A DNA stretch of 64,000 bases from Ktedonobacter racemifer DSM 44963. Its GTDB lineage: Bacteria > Chloroflexota > Ktedonobacteria > Ktedonobacterales > Ktedonobacteraceae. Shown in pieces: positions 62,136 to 64,000 of this stretch. The notes beneath the pieces are model-generated. The model ran no database searches. It worked only from the letters and a program-made list of their open reading frames with translations, and was not told the origin of the DNA. The stretch is taken from assembly GCF_000178855.1 (NCBI RefSeq), contig NZ_ADVG01000002.1:2356001-2420000 (forward strand). The letters are read 5' to 3'. Each line of letters begins with the position of its first letter. The first letter of the stretch is position 1. The translations under genes and the position numbers were made by a program.

Positions 62136-62226
62136 GACTTCTCGCGCCTGCGGCGCTCGCCCTGGTATATGGTGTGGTGCAGATTGGCAGCCTGCTGCTG
62201 CCAATCTGCACCACACCATATACCAG
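62136..62226. repeat. Conserved box plus long hairpin (30-bp arms)
   Basis: Box at 62136-62160 identical to that at 17874-17898. Perfect arms 62162-62191 and 62197-62226 with CTGCT loop. It is in a divergent region, so again not a simple terminator. Confidence 0.9.
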
Positions 62227-62474
62227 AAATAGTATTTGCTAACAATCCTGGTATATTTAATCGTCACTTTAAGTTTTGTCTACAGGGCACAGCTAACGTG
62301 TATTTTAAAGGAGATCATGCAGCATATATCTTCGGTGGAGGAGGCATCTCTCCATCCTGTTTTGCGCTTTCTATAAGCATTTCAAGGACCTCCTGGCCCT
62401 GCTGAATTGCTTCTGTATCATAGTATATTTTATAATCTCATAAAACAATGCAAAGCAAGCGGAACAATCATTTC

Positions 62475-62630
62475 GGTAGGGACCCGCTTTAGCGCGTCCA
62501 AATGCCATTAATGGCAGTGCGGCGCAAGCCTGTTTTTTGCATGTGCCGCACGCTATGAACGCCCGTATTATTCTAGGCTGCGCCTACAGGCGATGAATCG
62601 CCTTTGGACGCGCTAAAGCGGGTCCCTACC
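62475..62630. mobile_element. MITE-like element, copy 3 (156 bp, perfect termini)
   Basis: 25-bp perfect inverted termini: GGTAGGGACCCGCTTTAGCG+CGTCC and its complement. Internal GCCATTAATGGCAGTGCGGC and CAGGCGATGAATCGCCT blocks are shared with 26101, 31378 and 41739. Confidence 0.92.
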
Positions 62631-62736
62631 AAGGGGGAGCACGTTTTATAGCAAGCCATTATGGAGAAGCGTTGGGCAAGCTCATAGATATGCTAGAATG
62701 TGAGGAGATTATTTTTCGGGGACAGAGGGAGATTAT

Positions 62737-63477
62737 ATGCGACTTTTGGGTTTTAGGGAGACACATAAGCAGGCGCAGGAAGAGATTTTCTCCACGTATA
62801 ACTGGTGGGACAAGAGTTGCCTGCTCTTTCGGATTACGGAGGAGCGCTGTGACTATATTGAGGAGCGGGTGGAGCGTGTTTTTGGGCGGGAGGCGTTGCC
62901 ACAGCAGGAGGTACTGGAGGTGGGGTGTGGAGGGGGCTTGATCTGCGCGAGCCTGGCGCGGCGAGGAGCGGTCACCTTTGGGATTGATCCCTCAATTCAG
63001 GCTTTGGAGGTCGCACGCGCAAAGGTACAGCAGGCGGGATTGGGGCAGCAGGCCTTTTTTGCGCAGGGCTACGCCGAGCGGCTCCCCTATGCCAGTGGGA
63101 GCTTTTCCGTGATTGTGTGCCTGGATGTTCTGGAGCATGTCCAGGACCTGGACGCAACAATCCACGAGATCGCACGGGTACTGGCACCCGGAGGCATCTT
63201 TATCTTTGATACCATCAATCGCACACTCCTGGCCCGCCTGGCCTTGATCTGGATTGGCGAGCGCTTCTTCCATGAGCATGGCCTGGTTCCAGGGTTACAT
63301 GACTACCAGCATTTTATCAAACCACGAGAGCTTCACGCGACACTGACCAGGCACCAGCTAGCGGTGCGCGAGATGGTTGGTTTCACACCCCGTCTCGTCA
63401 AAGGGCGCCTGACGCTGGGTGTGGGTGGGCCAAAGCTCGTTTCTTATGTTGGCTACGCGACAAAGGGACGTGGATAG
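62737..63477 (+). CDS. UbiG-like class I SAM methyltransferase
   Basis: 246 aa, cytosolic. SAM motifs VLEVGCGGGLICASLARRGA, TFGIDPSIQALEVA, CLDVLEHVQDLDATI, and PGGIFIFDTINR. The N-terminal YNWWDKSCLLFRITEERCDYI fits the UbiG family that O-methylates ubiquinone precursors, but many related enzymes act on other quinones or lipids. AGAGGGAG is 5 bases before the ATG. Confidence 0.88.
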   Translation: MRLLGFRETHKQAQEEIFSTYNWWDKSCLLFRITEERCDYIEERVERVFGREALPQQEVLEVGCGGGLICASLARRGAVTFGIDPSIQALEVARAKVQQAGLGQQAFFAQGYAERLPYASGSFSVIVCLDVLEHVQDLDATIHEIARVLAPGGIFIFDTINRTLLARLALIWIGERFFHEHGLVPGLHDYQHFIKPRELHATLTRHQLAVREMVGFTPRLVKGRLTLGVGGPKLVSYVGYATKGRG

Positions 63478-63560
63478 ACGCGGATAACTAAAGATTTCAA
63501 GGTTTTCGAGATTTTCGCAAGGATCATACGGCACGAAAGACAAACAATGCACAGGCCAGC

Positions 63561-64000
63561 CTACTGCTCCAACCAGAAGGCCTGATCTTCGCTTGACATG
63601 TTACTGCGCGCAATGGCCTCGGCAAAACTCTGTTTCTGTGGTCCCTGTTCCTGCTTGCGTGCGGCTTGAGAGGTCTGGCGGCGATTATAGGTTAGCGCGG
63701 GCTGGCTATTGTCCAGCAGCGTGGCGAACTGATCGAGTGAGAGCTGGAAGTAACCCGCGAGGCGCTCTAGCTGGCGCTGACTCAGGCTTGCGGCCTCGAT
63801 GGCGCCCGCCTCAAACTTGTTCCAGACATCAACCGAGAGACGCAAGGCTCTGGCAACATCGACCTTCTTGAGGTTGCGGCTCTTGCGCAGTTCAACCAGG
63901 GTCGCGGTCCTGGCCTGTGGGGCGAGGACGCGCTGGAGCGCGCTTTGCAGGGCGCGCTGCGTTAATGGCAGGAGGGTCGCGTTCTCCTCTAGCTCCTGGG
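63561..64000 (-). CDS. Helix-turn-helix (XRE-like) protein, 5' part outside window
   Basis: Frame open to the window edge. An XRE/HTH-like fold is visible: TLVELRKSRNLKKVDVARAL, SVDVWNKFEAGAIE and LERLAGYFQLSLDQFATLL; the C-terminal tail ends SSEDQAFWLEQ. Length and start unknown. Likely a DNA-binding regulator. Confidence 0.72.
   Translation of the reverse strand, partial: QELEENATLLPLTQRALQSALQRVLAPQARTATLVELRKSRNLKKVDVARALRLSVDVWNKFEAGAIEAASLSQRQLERLAGYFQLSLDQFATLLDNSQPALTYNRRQTSQAARKQEQGPQKQSFAEAIARSNMSSEDQAFWLEQ

Overview
This 64 kb window looks like chromosomal DNA of a Chloroflexota bacterium, most likely class Ktedonobacteria. I infer this from the gene mix: split glycine decarboxylase (gcvPA/gcvPB), a GH57-type protein, PH-like membrane paralogues, a signal-peptide CHAP protein, a lipobox L,D-transpeptidase, and unusually large intergenic gaps filled with palindromes. 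It is an inference from family content, not a database result. Genes lie on both strands in short units of one to three. No rRNA, phage or CRISPR locus was seen.

Layout. 1-3.9 kb: a cysteinyl-tRNA synthetase/MshC-like ligase (cut by the window edge), overlapping tatD, then dtd and a small-molecule kinase. 4.1-7.8 kb: a decayed tnpB split by a group II intron whose reverse transcriptase/HNH ORF is itself frameshifted. 8-10.7 kb: acpS, UDP-glucose dehydrogenase, MBL hydrolase. 11.3-17.9 kb: acidic anchored protein, MerR regulator, lgt, EamA exporter, DUF3592-like protein, cytidine deaminase. 18-26 kb: GCS2-type carboxylate-amine ligase, tryptophan 2,3-dioxygenase, two tandem M20 dipeptidases, APH-type kinase. 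26-33 kb: SbcD/Mre11-like phosphoesterase, galU, GT-C-like membrane protein, small secreted proteins. 33-38 kb: a histidine kinase/response regulator pair, a DUF5666-like protein, tRNA-Arg and a CHAP hydrolase. 39-43 kb: SDR epimerase, zinc ribbon, radical SAM protein. 43-48 kb: glycine cleavage genes gcvT-gcvH and gcvPA-gcvPB, then rlmA. 49-56 kb: FAD oxidoreductase, a P450/MarR deletion scar, a tRNA-Pro transcription unit, HNH nuclease, GH57. 55.8-64 kb: two PH-like paralogues, L,D-transpeptidase, ffh, UbiG-like methyltransferase and a cut HTH protein.

How genes connect. GalU and Ugd together would make UDP-glucose and then UDP-glucuronate for surface polysaccharide. The gcv genes encode T, H and both P subunits; the L protein is not in the window. 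Lgt, the lipobox proteins, CHAP and L,D-transpeptidase serve the envelope. Ffh serves membrane targeting.

The most striking feature is not a gene. More than twenty intergenic regions carry very long (19-36 bp), nearly perfect hairpins whose stem sequences are unrelated to each other. Many are preceded by a conserved short box with its own compensating mini-hairpin, and several are followed by tandem arrays built from copies of the hairpin's right arm. At least five further dispersed palindromic or inverted-repeat families occur, including a 156-173 bp MITE and a 5'-leader module that sits just upstream of ribosome binding sites. These repeats swap internal modules and in one case seem to supply a promoter element.
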